A program made the translations under genes and the position numbers. Shown in pieces: positions 26,140-34,617 of a stretch of DNA of 64,000 nucleotides (position 1 is its first letter; every line of letters starts with the position of its first letter). The DNA is from Gammaproteobacteria bacterium (GTDB taxonomy: Bacteria; Pseudomonadota; Gammaproteobacteria; Pseudomonadales; Cellvibrionaceae). The stretch covers positions 34,955 through 98,954 of the forward strand of contig JAGKWY010000001.1 of the NCBI GenBank assembly GCA_021151625.1, written 5' to 3'. Under the pieces are notes generated by a model. It had not been told where the DNA came from, did not search any database, and worked only from the letters and a program-made list of their open reading frames with translations.

Positions 26140-26913
26140 ATGTTTTTTAAAACATTCATTCCTGTATTGGCGCTGGGTTTAATGACGCCGGTGGTGCTGG
26201 CAGAAACTGTGGCCAAAACCTATCCGGTAAAAGATTTCAGTGAGTTTGTCGCTGGCGGTGGAACCAAAATTGAAATTACGCAAGATGGGACTGAATATTT
26301 GCGCGTAGAGGCTGATGCAGAAGTCATGAAGCGCGTTAAAGTCGATCAAACTGGCAAGCGTGTGAGTGTGTGGGTAAAAAGCGATAGCAATTTTTTTAAC
26401 TGGTTTGGTCACGGCGAAGGGCAGGTGCGGGTGGTGCTAAAAGTAAAACACCTGGAATATCTTGAGTTGTCTGGCGGTGCTCAGGCCAAAGTGGGTGATT
26501 TACAGGAAGATAAGTTGTCGGTCAGCAATAGCGGCGCGGCCAATGCTGAATTTGAAGCTATTAATGCTGCAGAATTTCATCTGGATTTATCAGGCGCGGC
26601 CAATGCGCGCATCGGACGCGTAAATAGCCAGCAGCAGGATTTTGATTTATCCGGCGCGGCCAATGTGGAAATTAAAGGTGAGAGCAACACCCAATCGCTC
26701 GTGGCGGATGTGAGTGGTGCGAGCAATTTACGTGCAAAATTACTCACGGCAAAAAGCGCCAAAGTAGATGCCAGCGGTGCATCGCATATTGAGTTGACGG
26801 TTACTGATGAGTTGGAGGCGGGGGCGAGCGGGGCTTCAAGTGTTAATTATTACGGCAACCCTAAAGCCAATACCGATTCCAGTGGCGCCAGCCATATCAA
26901 TGCGAAAAATTAA
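26140..26913 (+). CDS. Exported GIN-domain (DUF2807) protein
   Basis: 257 residues from ATG 26140, with GGAG ten bases upstream. A signal peptide (to VVLAE) precedes a DUF2807 right-handed beta-helix: FVAGGGTKIEITQDGTEYLR, then repeated turns LSGGAQAKVG, NSGAANAEFE, LSGAANARIG, LSGAANVEIK, VSGASNLRAK, ASGASHIELT and SGASHINAKN. The regular xSGAxNAxI repeat, about every 20 residues, is the mark of the fold. Probably an envelope adhesion or sensor-like domain; no ligand is known. Confidence 0.88.
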   Translation: MFFKTFIPVLALGLMTPVVLAETVAKTYPVKDFSEFVAGGGTKIEITQDGTEYLRVEADAEVMKRVKVDQTGKRVSVWVKSDSNFFNWFGHGEGQVRVVLKVKHLEYLELSGGAQAKVGDLQEDKLSVSNSGAANAEFEAINAAEFHLDLSGAANARIGRVNSQQQDFDLSGAANVEIKGESNTQSLVADVSGASNLRAKLLTAKSAKVDASGASHIELTVTDELEAGASGASSVNYYGNPKANTDSSGASHINAKN

Positions 26914-26936
26914 TTAGCCAATCCTCTGGCGAAACA

Positions 26937-28235
26937 TTACTCGCGTTGCTTGTCGGAGTACATGGCTTCATCGGCACGGCGCAACAACTCATTTTCGTTG
27001 TCGCCGTGCACAGGAAAATGCGCAATACCAATGCTGGGAGCTATTTCAAGGGTAATCCCCGCCAGTTGAAAAGGTTTACCCAGGGATTGGCGAATTTTTT
27101 CAGCGACGCAATGGCTCTGTTCCGCCTGTTCTATATTTTCCAGCAGCACTACAAATTCATCGCCCCCAAAACGCGCAATGGTATCGCACTCGCGCACGCA
27201 GTGTTCCAGGCGGCGCGCAACTTGCTCCAGAAGCAAATCGCCCATTGCATGACCATGATTGTCATTCACCGCTTTGAATTTATTTAAATCGAGATAAAAC
27301 AGCGCAAATACCCCGCTATTGCGTTTTGCGCGCGCAATGGCGGAATGAATGCGATCATAAAATAAAGTGCGGTTGGGTAGGTGCGTGAGCTGGTCGTAGA
27401 GTGCCTGGTGTTCCAGGCGCGCCATCATTTGTTTGCGCTCAACGGCAGCAGCGATCTGGGTGGACACAAATTGCAGCAGTTCGGTGCTTTGTGCGGTGTA
27501 TTTATCGCGCGCGGAATAACTTTTTAAAATTAATGCACCCAATAAACCGGTTTGGGATTTTAACGGCACACCCAACCAGCTTTGCAGTGGCTGGTTGTCG
27601 TGCGCGGCGTTGAACAGTTGAGCTTCCCCAGTAGCTAATACTTGTTCCAGCAATTTGTTGCTGGTGTTGCCGCGCTCATTGGCAAATGACACCACAACCT
27701 GCTCGCGCACATAGGGGAAGTTTATTGCAGAATTTTTATCGCGCAGGGCAACAGAAAAATTATCTGCCGGTAATAGCTCGCCAATAATGCGATGGATTTG
27801 CGCAAACAGCGTGTGCAAATCCTGGGTGTTGAGCGATGCCTCGGCAATGGCAAACAGCGCTTGTTGGATCGCCTCTGCTTGCTTGCGTCGGGTCACATCG
27901 CGCGCAACGGCAACCCGGCACTGGTCGGTCTCGGACCAGCGCGCCGACCACATAATGTGTGCGGTCGATCCATCCTTGCGGATGTAACGGTTTTCAAAAT
28001 GTGGTTGCGGTTCGCCGGCAACAATCTTGTCCACTGCACTCAGCGTGCGCTGGCGATCATCTGGATGAATCAGCTCCAGCATCTGCTTTCCCATCATTTC
28101 CGCCTGGGTGTAGCCAAAAATATGCTCGGCGCTCGGGCTCACATAGAGAAAGTGGCCGTGCTTATCCACCACACACAGGGTGTCGACCAACAGATCGAGG
28201 TATTTTCCCAAGGCGGGAAAGGAAAGGGCATTCAT
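26937..28235 (-). CDS. Diguanylate cyclase with PAS and GAF domains
   Basis: 432 residues. The N-terminal PAS domain (LDLLVDTLCVVDKHGHFLYV, GYTQAEMMGKQMLELIHPDD and the PAC part FENRYIRKDGSTAHIMW) is followed by a GAF domain (about 140-275) and a GGDEF domain (DQLTHLPNRTLFYDRI, ALFYLDLNKFKAVND, RFGGDEFVVLLE). The intact GGDEF site predicts synthesis of c-di-GMP, and an inhibitory site RxxD (RECD) lies five residues before it. No membrane segment, so it is cytoplasmic. Convergent with the GIN-domain gene. Confidence 0.95.
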   Translation of the reverse strand: MNALSFPALGKYLDLLVDTLCVVDKHGHFLYVSPSAEHIFGYTQAEMMGKQMLELIHPDDRQRTLSAVDKIVAGEPQPHFENRYIRKDGSTAHIMWSARWSETDQCRVAVARDVTRRKQAEAIQQALFAIAEASLNTQDLHTLFAQIHRIIGELLPADNFSVALRDKNSAINFPYVREQVVVSFANERGNTSNKLLEQVLATGEAQLFNAAHDNQPLQSWLGVPLKSQTGLLGALILKSYSARDKYTAQSTELLQFVSTQIAAAVERKQMMARLEHQALYDQLTHLPNRTLFYDRIHSAIARAKRNSGVFALFYLDLNKFKAVNDNHGHAMGDLLLEQVARRLEHCVRECDTIARFGGDEFVVLLENIEQAEQSHCVAEKIRQSLGKPFQLAGITLEIAPSIGIAHFPVHGDNENELLRRADEAMYSDKQRE

Positions 28236-28332
28236 AGGCAGGGTCCGGAGCGGGCAAATCCAGCAATTTGGCTTCTAAATCATCTTAGCCTATTTATCGG
28301 GTTGCTGCTGTGAATTGGGCTGCATCCTCTTG

Positions 28333-28376
28333 TTGCCAAAATTAAATATGCTGTTATAGTTATGTATAACACTATA
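28333..28376 (+). promoter_or_regulatory. Promoter with overlapping palindromic operator, second GntR/ABC module
   Basis: -35 TTGCCA (28333-28338), a 16-base spacer, -10 TATAGT (28355-28360). The -10 is one arm of TATAGT-N10-ACTATA (28355-28376), and a second palindrome GTTATA-N6-TATAAC (28353-28370) is nested in it. A repressor bound here would cover the -10. The GntR of this operon is the obvious candidate. Confidence 0.6.
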
Positions 28377-28400
28377 TCAATGTTGGGTGGAGAATTAAGT

Positions 28401-28859
28401 ATGGCGGATGTTAGTAGATTGCAGCTGCGCCTGCTGCGTGCCATGTACCTGTTGGTGGTAGTGGGTTTGGGCTTAACCGCCTGGCCGGAAATAATTGCCC
28501 CGGAAACCCGCGCCGCCGATTCCCATTCGGTGGTGTCGGCGTTTCTTGGCGCACTTAGCCTGCTCTCACTGCTGGGGCTGCGTTATCCGTTGCAGTTACT
28601 GCCCATCCTGTTGTTTGAAATTTGTTGGAAAAGTTTATGGATCCTGGTATTTGCGCTGCCTGTCTGGTTGGAAACCGGGCTGGATGAATACGCTGCCGGT
28701 GTTCTATTTGCCTGTGTATTGGGAATTGTATTAACACCTATGGCTGTGCCCTGGAAATATGTGTATGTGCGCTATGTCATGGCCGCCGGTGAATCTTTTC
28801 GTGAGAACCTGTTGCAGGCAACTTCGTTTACAACAGATAAAAAACCGGCGGGTGAGTAA
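28401..28859 (+). CDS. Hypothetical membrane protein, 152 aa
   Basis: 152 residues from ATG 28401, chosen because GGTGGAG lies eight bases upstream; two earlier in-frame ATGs (28362, 28380) lie inside the promoter/operator. Four hydrophobic segments are visible (MYLLVVVGLGLTAWPEII, AFLGALSLLSLLGL, ICWKSLWILVFALPVWL, AGVLFACVLGIVLTPMAV). I recognise no named family. It begins the second GntR/ABC module and overlaps the next gene by one base (TAATG). Confidence 0.7.
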   Translation: MADVSRLQLRLLRAMYLLVVVGLGLTAWPEIIAPETRAADSHSVVSAFLGALSLLSLLGLRYPLQLLPILLFEICWKSLWILVFALPVWLETGLDEYAAGVLFACVLGIVLTPMAVPWKYVYVRYVMAAGESFRENLLQATSFTTDKKPAGE

Positions 28860-29584
28860 TGCATATGAACTCATTTACACAATCGCCGCAGGTGTATGCT
28901 CGTGTCGCGGGTATCTGCTATTTGCTGATTATTTTGCTGGGAGTTTTTGGCCAGATTATCGTACGCAATTCATTGGTGGTGATGAGTGATCCAGCAATGA
29001 CGGTTAGCAATATCGCTGAATCGCCCCTGCTATGGCGTTTGGGAATTGTGGGTGATATTGCAATGCATCTATTGGATATTCCGCTGATGGTAATTTTGTA
29101 TTTGCTGTTAAGGCCGGTACACAAAACTATTGCACGCGTGGCACTGGGGTTTAATGTAATTCAAACTGCCGTGCTTGCCACCAATAAACTGACATTAATT
29201 ATTCCTCTGCTGTTGATTAACAGTCAGCACTCAGCCGCTTTTACCCCTGAGCAGATCAGTGCGCAAATAATGTTGTTGCTGGATGCGCACAATTATGGTT
29301 TTGCGCTCGGCCTGATTTTTTTTGGCTTTGCGTGTTTGGGCTACGGCTATCTACTTTTTACGTCGGGTTATTTCCCTAAGCCGATTGGCATTCTGATAGT
29401 GGTTGCTGGTCTGTGCTATCTCATCAATAGTTTTGTGTTGATGCTTGCCCCGGAGCTTTCTTCATATACATTTCTGTTATTGGGTGTTTGTCTGCTAGCA
29501 GAATTGTCATTATGTTTGTGGTTGCTAATCAAGGGAGTACAGCATCCTGCATGGCAACAAGTGTTACAACGAATGGAAAACTAA
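28859..29584 (+). CDS. DUF4386 family membrane protein
   Basis: 241 residues, about six membrane segments. The DUF4386 pattern is clear: ARVAGICYLLIILLGVFGQI, then LWRLGIVGDIAMHLLDIPLM and FFGFACLGYGYLLFTSGYFP with PKPIGILIVVAGLCYLI. Function is unknown. The start shares a base with the stop of the previous gene; a second ATG six bases on is also possible. A GntR regulator follows four bases after the stop. Confidence 0.85.
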   Translation: MHMNSFTQSPQVYARVAGICYLLIILLGVFGQIIVRNSLVVMSDPAMTVSNIAESPLLWRLGIVGDIAMHLLDIPLMVILYLLLRPVHKTIARVALGFNVIQTAVLATNKLTLIIPLLLINSQHSAAFTPEQISAQIMLLLDAHNYGFALGLIFFGFACLGYGYLLFTSGYFPKPIGILIVVAGLCYLINSFVLMLAPELSSYTFLLLGVCLLAELSLCLWLLIKGVQHPAWQQVLQRMEN

Positions 29585-29588
29585 ATTT

Positions 29589-29951
29589 ATGAATTGGAAC
29601 GATGATCAACCTATTTATCGGCAGCTGCGCGAAAAAATCGTGGCATTGATTATCTCGGGCACGTTTAAAGAAGGCGAGCCTTTGCCGTCAGTGCGTCAGG
29701 TGTCGAGCGATTATCAAATTAATCATATAACTGTTAGTAAAGCCTATCAGGAGTTGGTGGATATGGGGTTGGTGGAAGCGCGGCGCGGAATGGGTATGTA
29801 TGTGTTGGCAGGTGCCCAACAAAAATTGCACAGTGTTGAAAAGGAAAAATTTATTTCCACCGAGGTTCCTGCATTGCTCGCGCGTATGCGACAGCTCGGC
29901 ATCAGCAAAAAAGAATTGATCGCTGCCCTGCAAGCAGCCCAGGGAGAATAA
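29589..29951 (+). CDS. GntR-family (YtrA-type) transcriptional regulator
   Basis: 120 residues. A winged helix fills the first 70 residues (QPIYRQLREKIVALIISGTF, LPSVRQVSSDYQINHITVSK) and a short helical tail follows, as in YtrA proteins. It is clearly related in form to the regulator at 12387 but not a recent copy (for example DDQPIYRQLREKIV against SGIPIYRQLVEQVR). It is followed after one base by its ABC ATPase. Its likely operator overlaps the promoter at 28333-28376. Confidence 0.9.
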   Translation: MNWNDDQPIYRQLREKIVALIISGTFKEGEPLPSVRQVSSDYQINHITVSKAYQELVDMGLVEARRGMGMYVLAGAQQKLHSVEKEKFISTEVPALLARMRQLGISKKELIAALQAAQGE

Positions 29952-29952
29952 T

Positions 29953-30828
29953 ATGAGCGAACTCATTCGTGCGCGCGCTGTATCCAAACGCTACGGCAAA
30001 AAAGTTGCGCTGGACAATATTGACCTAACTATTGAGGCGGGAAAAATTGTGGGTTTGATTGGCCCTAATGGCGCAGGCAAAACCAGCTTACTGAAAGGTA
30101 TTCTGGGCTTGGCGCCAGTCGATGGCGAGTTAAGTGTGCTGGGTATGAATCCGCAGCGCGAACGCGTGAAATTATTGGAGCAGGTGTCGTTTATTGCCGA
30201 TACCGCAACTCTGCCGCGCTGGATGCGGGTAAAGGAATTAATTGCTTACACCGAAGCGGTACATCCTCGCTTCAGTCGCGCCAGCTGCATGAAATTTCTG
30301 GCGAACACTAATATCCAGTTAAAAGATAAGGTTGAACAATTATCCAAAGGAATGGTGACGCAATTGCATCTCGCACTCATCATGGCAATCGATAGCCAAT
30401 TGTTGGTGCTGGATGAGCCAACTCTGGGGTTGGATATTATTTATCGCAAACAATTCTACGAATGCCTGTTAAACGATTATTACGATGCACAAAAAACCAT
30501 TGTGATTACCACGCACCAGGTAGAGGAAATAGAAAGCATCCTTACCGATCTTATTTTTATCAGTGCCGGGAAAATTTTACTTAATGCCAGTATGGAAGCT
30601 GTTGCAGATACTTATGTGGAGTTGCAGGTGGATGCACCCTATAAGGAACATGCGCTGGCCCATAATCCTATTCATGTGCGCAACCTGTTGGGCGGTTACG
30701 GCATGCTCTATGAAAATTGTGAGCAGCGCGATTCGCTTGCAACGCTAGGGCGTTTGGCTACCCCCAGCTTGAGCGATTTATTTGTGGCCAAAGTTAAACC
30801 TCAAATCAACATAGAGGGAGTTGTGTAA
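29953..30828 (+). CDS. ABC transporter ATP-binding protein
   Basis: 291 residues. Walker A is GPNGAGKTSLLKGIL, the signature is LSKGMVTQLHLAL, Walker B is LLVLDEPTLGLDI and the switch VITTHQVEEIE. The signature has SKGM rather than SGGQ, as in YtrB/CcmA-like ATPases. A C-terminal extension of ~80 residues is divergent. It overlaps the permease gene by one base (TAATG). The substrate is unknown. Confidence 0.93.
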   Translation: MSELIRARAVSKRYGKKVALDNIDLTIEAGKIVGLIGPNGAGKTSLLKGILGLAPVDGELSVLGMNPQRERVKLLEQVSFIADTATLPRWMRVKELIAYTEAVHPRFSRASCMKFLANTNIQLKDKVEQLSKGMVTQLHLALIMAIDSQLLVLDEPTLGLDIIYRKQFYECLLNDYYDAQKTIVITTHQVEEIESILTDLIFISAGKILLNASMEAVADTYVELQVDAPYKEHALAHNPIHVRNLLGGYGMLYENCEQRDSLATLGRLATPSLSDLFVAKVKPQINIEGVV

Positions 30829-31700
30829 TGAAAATTAATAATATTGTGGCGCAATTCAAGCGCGAGTTATGGGAAAACCGGGTGGGTTTTTTGTGGGCGC
30901 CGCTGGTGTTTAGTGGGTTGCTGATTGTGGTGGCAATGTGGGTGGTTGTTGAGAGGGTAACTTTTCACGACGAAAATAATATGCAGGTAGTTGCAGGTGA
31001 TCCTGGTGCTATGGCATTTATGACGTTAATTTATCAGGTAGCCTCTTGTGCCGTTTATTTGGTTTCATTTGCTATTGTCGTTGCGGTTTACGCGCATTCC
31101 ACATTGTTTGCAGATAGAAAAAGCCGGGAAATCCTTTTTTGGCGTTCCATGCCGGTTAGCGAAACCATGAATGTGCTCGTGAAGTTGGCGATGATTTGTT
31201 TTGTCGTACCGGTAATTATCTTTTTGGGGAGTTTGGTGGGTGGTTTTATATTTTCCCTATTTTTAGCTCTGTTGAACCCCTCATCAAGTGAATTTATGCT
31301 AGCCCTAAAGGAGCTGTATGTTAGTGTCGAGCTATTAGCTAGTTACTTTATTGTGGTTATGTTGATGTTGCCGATTATCACATGGAGCTTTTTTTGTTCT
31401 TCATTTGCGCGTCGCTCACCGGTAACTATTAGTTTATCCATTCCCTTGGGGCTGTGGTTTGTAGATTCAATCGCGCAAAGGTACTTGGAAATCAATTTGT
31501 TATTTAAAGATGCGCTTCGTGCCTATGCTCAGCTGACCAGTACAACAGCGAAGAAGCTGATGGCTGACTCGAAAGCGTCACTCACTGAGATTGATTTGAT
31601 GTCAGGTTTGGATCCAGCGACAACAAGCCTGGCATTACTATTTTCAGTGGTAATGATTTGCGCGGCGATTTGGTTGCGCAATAACCGTTACGAAATTTAA
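30828..31700 (+). CDS. ABC-2 type permease
   Basis: 290 residues, six hydrophobic segments. It begins IVAQFKRELWENRVGFLWAP, the amphipathic start typical of ABC-2 permeases, and has the cytoplasmic loop LFADRKSREILFWRSMPVSE, which is characteristic of this exporter class. With the ATPase just upstream it forms a half- or full-size exporter. It is the last gene in the tightly packed part of the module; the next gene starts 39 bases on. Confidence 0.9.
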   Translation: MKINNIVAQFKRELWENRVGFLWAPLVFSGLLIVVAMWVVVERVTFHDENNMQVVAGDPGAMAFMTLIYQVASCAVYLVSFAIVVAVYAHSTLFADRKSREILFWRSMPVSETMNVLVKLAMICFVVPVIIFLGSLVGGFIFSLFLALLNPSSSEFMLALKELYVSVELLASYFIVVMLMLPIITWSFFCSSFARRSPVTISLSIPLGLWFVDSIAQRYLEINLLFKDALRAYAQLTSTTAKKLMADSKASLTEIDLMSGLDPATTSLALLFSVVMICAAIWLRNNRYEI

Positions 31701-31739
31701 TGAATAATTAACTGAAATAGAAAAAGGGAAGTTAAAAAA

Positions 31740-32762
31740 ATGAGCCTCAGAAAAATATACTGCTTGGCGGTGTTACTTTTGTTGTCAGCTAACCTGGCAG
31801 CAAAGGAGGAATATATCGTTCCTTCAATGGTTAGTATCCCAGCGGGAAAATTCACAATGGGTAGTGATGGCGGTGAAGGATTCAAAGTGTTTCACTCTCC
31901 GGCCCATGATGTCAGGGTAAACGCCTTTCAGCTTTCACAATATGAAGTGACAGTAAAAGAGTTTCGAAAATTTGTGGATGACACCCAGCGTAAAACCAAG
32001 ACCCAATGCTGGAAAAGAAAAACGGGCACTGATGAAATTGAAATGGTTGATGGTCAATGGAATTCGTCCGCTTATGCACCCACAGAAAATCACCCGGTAA
32101 TGTGTATCGGTCGGGATGATGCTAAGGCTTATGCCGCATGGCTCTCCAAGAAAACCGGTAACCAGTATCGCTTACCCAGTGAGGCCGAGTGGGAGTATGC
32201 TGCGCGGGCTGGTTCAGAAGAAAATTATTTTTTTGGCAATGATGAGAGGCGGCTGTGTGAATATGCCAATGTGCTTGATGAATCTGGCTCGGCAGCCTTC
32301 AAACGCGATTTGGGTGTCGATTGGCCAGGTGTGAAATGCAACGATAAGGCTGAATATACGTCGGCAGTTGGTATGTACAAACCCAACGCATTTGGTTTGT
32401 ACGACATGATTGGTAATGTCGGTGAATTGGTGGAGGATTGTCAGCATTTCTATTACGCCGGCGCACCCACAGATGGCTCCGCCTGGATAACTGGCTGTGA
32501 AGATAATACGTATTTTTTTGGTCTGCTGCGCTCTACACCTATGTTTATTCATCGCGGTGGAAATTACGGTTTAAGTGGATCAGGTAGCCTTATATTCTTG
32601 CGTGGACATACTGGTGGCGATAATGCCAGCAGTCTGGGTGAGGGCTTTAGGCTGGCGATGGATGTTGAATCAGCTTCATCTCAAGTCAGTGAGAAAAACT
32701 TGGAAAATACCAAATTGCTCATCGCAGAATTTTCTGCCACTCAAAAGGAAAAGCCGCAATAA
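31740..32762 (+). CDS. Exported formylglycine-generating-enzyme-like (SUMF1) protein
   Basis: 340 residues with a signal peptide (to NLAAKEE). The FGE-sulfatase domain shows MVSIPAGKFTMGSDGGEG, then FQLSQYEVTVKEFRKFV, the core YRLPSEAEWEYAARAGSEEN, and MIGNVGELVEDC and HRGGNYGL. True FGE copper-binding cysteines are not obvious, so it may be a structural or EgtB-like relative rather than a sulfatase activator. It may be part of the preceding ABC operon (39-base gap, no terminator seen). Confidence 0.85.
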   Translation: MSLRKIYCLAVLLLLSANLAAKEEYIVPSMVSIPAGKFTMGSDGGEGFKVFHSPAHDVRVNAFQLSQYEVTVKEFRKFVDDTQRKTKTQCWKRKTGTDEIEMVDGQWNSSAYAPTENHPVMCIGRDDAKAYAAWLSKKTGNQYRLPSEAEWEYAARAGSEENYFFGNDERRLCEYANVLDESGSAAFKRDLGVDWPGVKCNDKAEYTSAVGMYKPNAFGLYDMIGNVGELVEDCQHFYYAGAPTDGSAWITGCEDNTYFFGLLRSTPMFIHRGGNYGLSGSGSLIFLRGHTGGDNASSLGEGFRLAMDVESASSQVSEKNLENTKLLIAEFSATQKEKPQ

Positions 32763-32808
32763 AAATAGCTGATTCGTTCTGAAGTCGATTAATGATAAGG
32801 AGAAGATT

Positions 32809-33633
32809 ATGAGTGAACTGGTATTGGAGCAGCGCATCAAGTCTACCGCATCGGGCCGCAAAGTATTACAGCTAGCGGCTAATTTCTGGTTTATTACTGC
32901 AGTTTTTGGGCAGTGGTTATTTACGAGTTATTTGGTGTTGCTTTATGGCGGTTCCGCTGTGCGTGGCGAGTTGCATTTGTGGAAAGAAAAATTAACCCAC
33001 GGTTATGTGCCTGGTGATGCTATTGGTAATACGGCGGTAGCTGCGCATTTGCTATTGGCGGTAATTATTATGCTGCTCGGGTCGCTGCAGTTGGTTCCAC
33101 AAATTCGCACGCGTCTGCCTGTGTTCCATCGCTGGAGTGGGCGGGTGTATTTGTTGGCGGTTGTAGCCACCAGTATTGCCGGTTTATATATGTTATTTGT
33201 GCACGGCACTGTGGGTGGTGTGGTGTTGATGGTTGCACAAAGCCTGGATGCGTTATTGATTCTGGTGTTTGCAGCTGTTGCATTGCGTGCAGCCTTGCAG
33301 CGCGATTTTAAAACCCATCGTCGCTGGGCATTGCGTTTGTTTATGGTGGTCAGTGCCGTCTGGTTTTTCCGCGTGGGATTGATGTTATGGCTGGTCATCC
33401 ATCAGGCTCCGGTAGGGTTTGATCCCACTACCTTTACCGGCCCTTTTGTTACCTTTATTGCTTTTGCCCAATACCTTGTTCCGTTATTGGTGCTCGAGTG
33501 TTATTTTCGCGCACAGGATTCCGCTGATGCGAGAATCAAAATAGCTATGGCCTCAGTGCTGGTGGCATTAACTCTGGCGATGGCACTGGGAATATTTGGG
33601 GCCTGGATGGGGCTGTGGTTGCCTAATCTATAA
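32809..33633 (+). CDS. DUF2306 family membrane protein
   Basis: 274 residues, about seven membrane segments. The DUF2306 hallmarks are the pattern HRWSGRVYLLAVVATSIAG, and RDFKTHRRWALRLFMVVSAV with the paired His-Arg residues after a short loop. The family has possible heme- or quinone-related sites but no known function. AAGGAGA lies before the ATG. It lies 21 bases upstream of an exported-protein gene on the same strand. Confidence 0.88.
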   Translation: MSELVLEQRIKSTASGRKVLQLAANFWFITAVFGQWLFTSYLVLLYGGSAVRGELHLWKEKLTHGYVPGDAIGNTAVAAHLLLAVIIMLLGSLQLVPQIRTRLPVFHRWSGRVYLLAVVATSIAGLYMLFVHGTVGGVVLMVAQSLDALLILVFAAVALRAALQRDFKTHRRWALRLFMVVSAVWFFRVGLMLWLVIHQAPVGFDPTTFTGPFVTFIAFAQYLVPLLVLECYFRAQDSADARIKIAMASVLVALTLAMALGIFGAWMGLWLPNL

Positions 33634-33654
33634 AACATTCAAATAGGAATATAC

Positions 33655-34491
33655 ATGGCCAGGCTGGACCTGTTGCGTAATTGCGTGCGAATTCTTTTTG
33701 GGCTGTGCCTATTGCTCTTGTCATTGTTAGTGCAGGCCGATGGTTTGTCCGATCTGCGCGCAGCGCTCAAACAATTGCAAACCAGCGATCCCGTTGCTGT
33801 TGATGTGGAGTTTAAATTGTTTGGCCGCAGCGGCGAAAGTCATGAGTTGGTGGATCGTGAAGGGTTGCTTAATTTGCGTTTGAGTGATGGCAAGCAAGGG
33901 ATGCAGGTAGTTTATTCTCCTGAAACTATTGCGCTCTTACACAAGGAAGAGCTGGCTAAAATTGCCGATGAAAATGTTAAAAATTCAGCACTGAATGCGG
34001 TGGGACAATTTGATTATTGGGAATGGCGCGAGCTGATCTACCCGGCAGCGCAGCTGGGGCTGGCAATCGCCAGCTATAAGTTTGTTGATGAAAAGAACGA
34101 TGTGTTTGAAGGCAATCCAGCCAGATTGCTGACATTTAGTTTGCCGCAGGAAAAAATTGATAAAAGTTTTCGCAAGTACGTTAAAAAATATAATCATAAA
34201 TTTAAACTCTGGATCAATGATAAGGGTGTTCCACTGGCCAGCCAATTGACTGAAAAGGGCTCTGGCCGCATTTTCCTGGTGGTTGGTTTTAAGTTCAAAA
34301 ATACCGTCGCTATGCGTTACCAGCAGCAAGGCAATCGCTTGATTACCATTCGCCGCGAAGTACAGGATGAAAGCTCTGGCGCCACCATGCAAAGTCAGCG
34401 GCATTTTATCTCCCGGGTTATAGCTGTTGATAATTCCACTGGTGCTATTTCATCCGCTAATAAAGCCGGGAACCCTGCCTCATCGCCGTAG
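33655..34491 (+). CDS. Exported protein of unknown function
   Basis: 278 residues. A hydrophobic N-terminal signal (FGLCLLLLSLLVQA) precedes a beta-rich region (DPVAVDVEFKLFGRSGESHE, NLRLSDGKQGMQVVY) and a C-terminal part with VGFKFKNTVAMRYQQQGN. The layout recalls outer-membrane lipoprotein-sorting-like sheets (LolA-type), but I cannot identify a family. It likely forms an operon with the DUF2306 gene. A terminator follows. Confidence 0.7.
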   Translation: MARLDLLRNCVRILFGLCLLLLSLLVQADGLSDLRAALKQLQTSDPVAVDVEFKLFGRSGESHELVDREGLLNLRLSDGKQGMQVVYSPETIALLHKEELAKIADENVKNSALNAVGQFDYWEWRELIYPAAQLGLAIASYKFVDEKNDVFEGNPARLLTFSLPQEKIDKSFRKYVKKYNHKFKLWINDKGVPLASQLTEKGSGRIFLVVGFKFKNTVAMRYQQQGNRLITIRREVQDESSGATMQSQRHFISRVIAVDNSTGAISSANKAGNPASSP

Positions 34492-34554
34492 TCAAAAGGC
34501 ACCACAAGTTAACGATTTTAATCCGTGTTCTTTGTCTGCGTCGTCGTGCGCGGG

Positions 34555-34587
34555 CCGTCAAAGTCTGTTAGGCTTTGGCGGTTTTTA
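34555..34587 (+). terminator. Rho-independent terminator just upstream of the M16 protease gene
   Basis: CCGTCAAAG (34555-34563), 9-base loop, CTTTGGCGG (34573-34581), one G-U wobble, followed by TTTTT. It ends only 31 bases before the next ATG, so there is little room for a separate promoter; it may act as an attenuator. Confidence 0.65.
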
Positions 34588-34617
34588 ATTGTTCGATCAA
34601 TTCCAAAGGGAACTATT

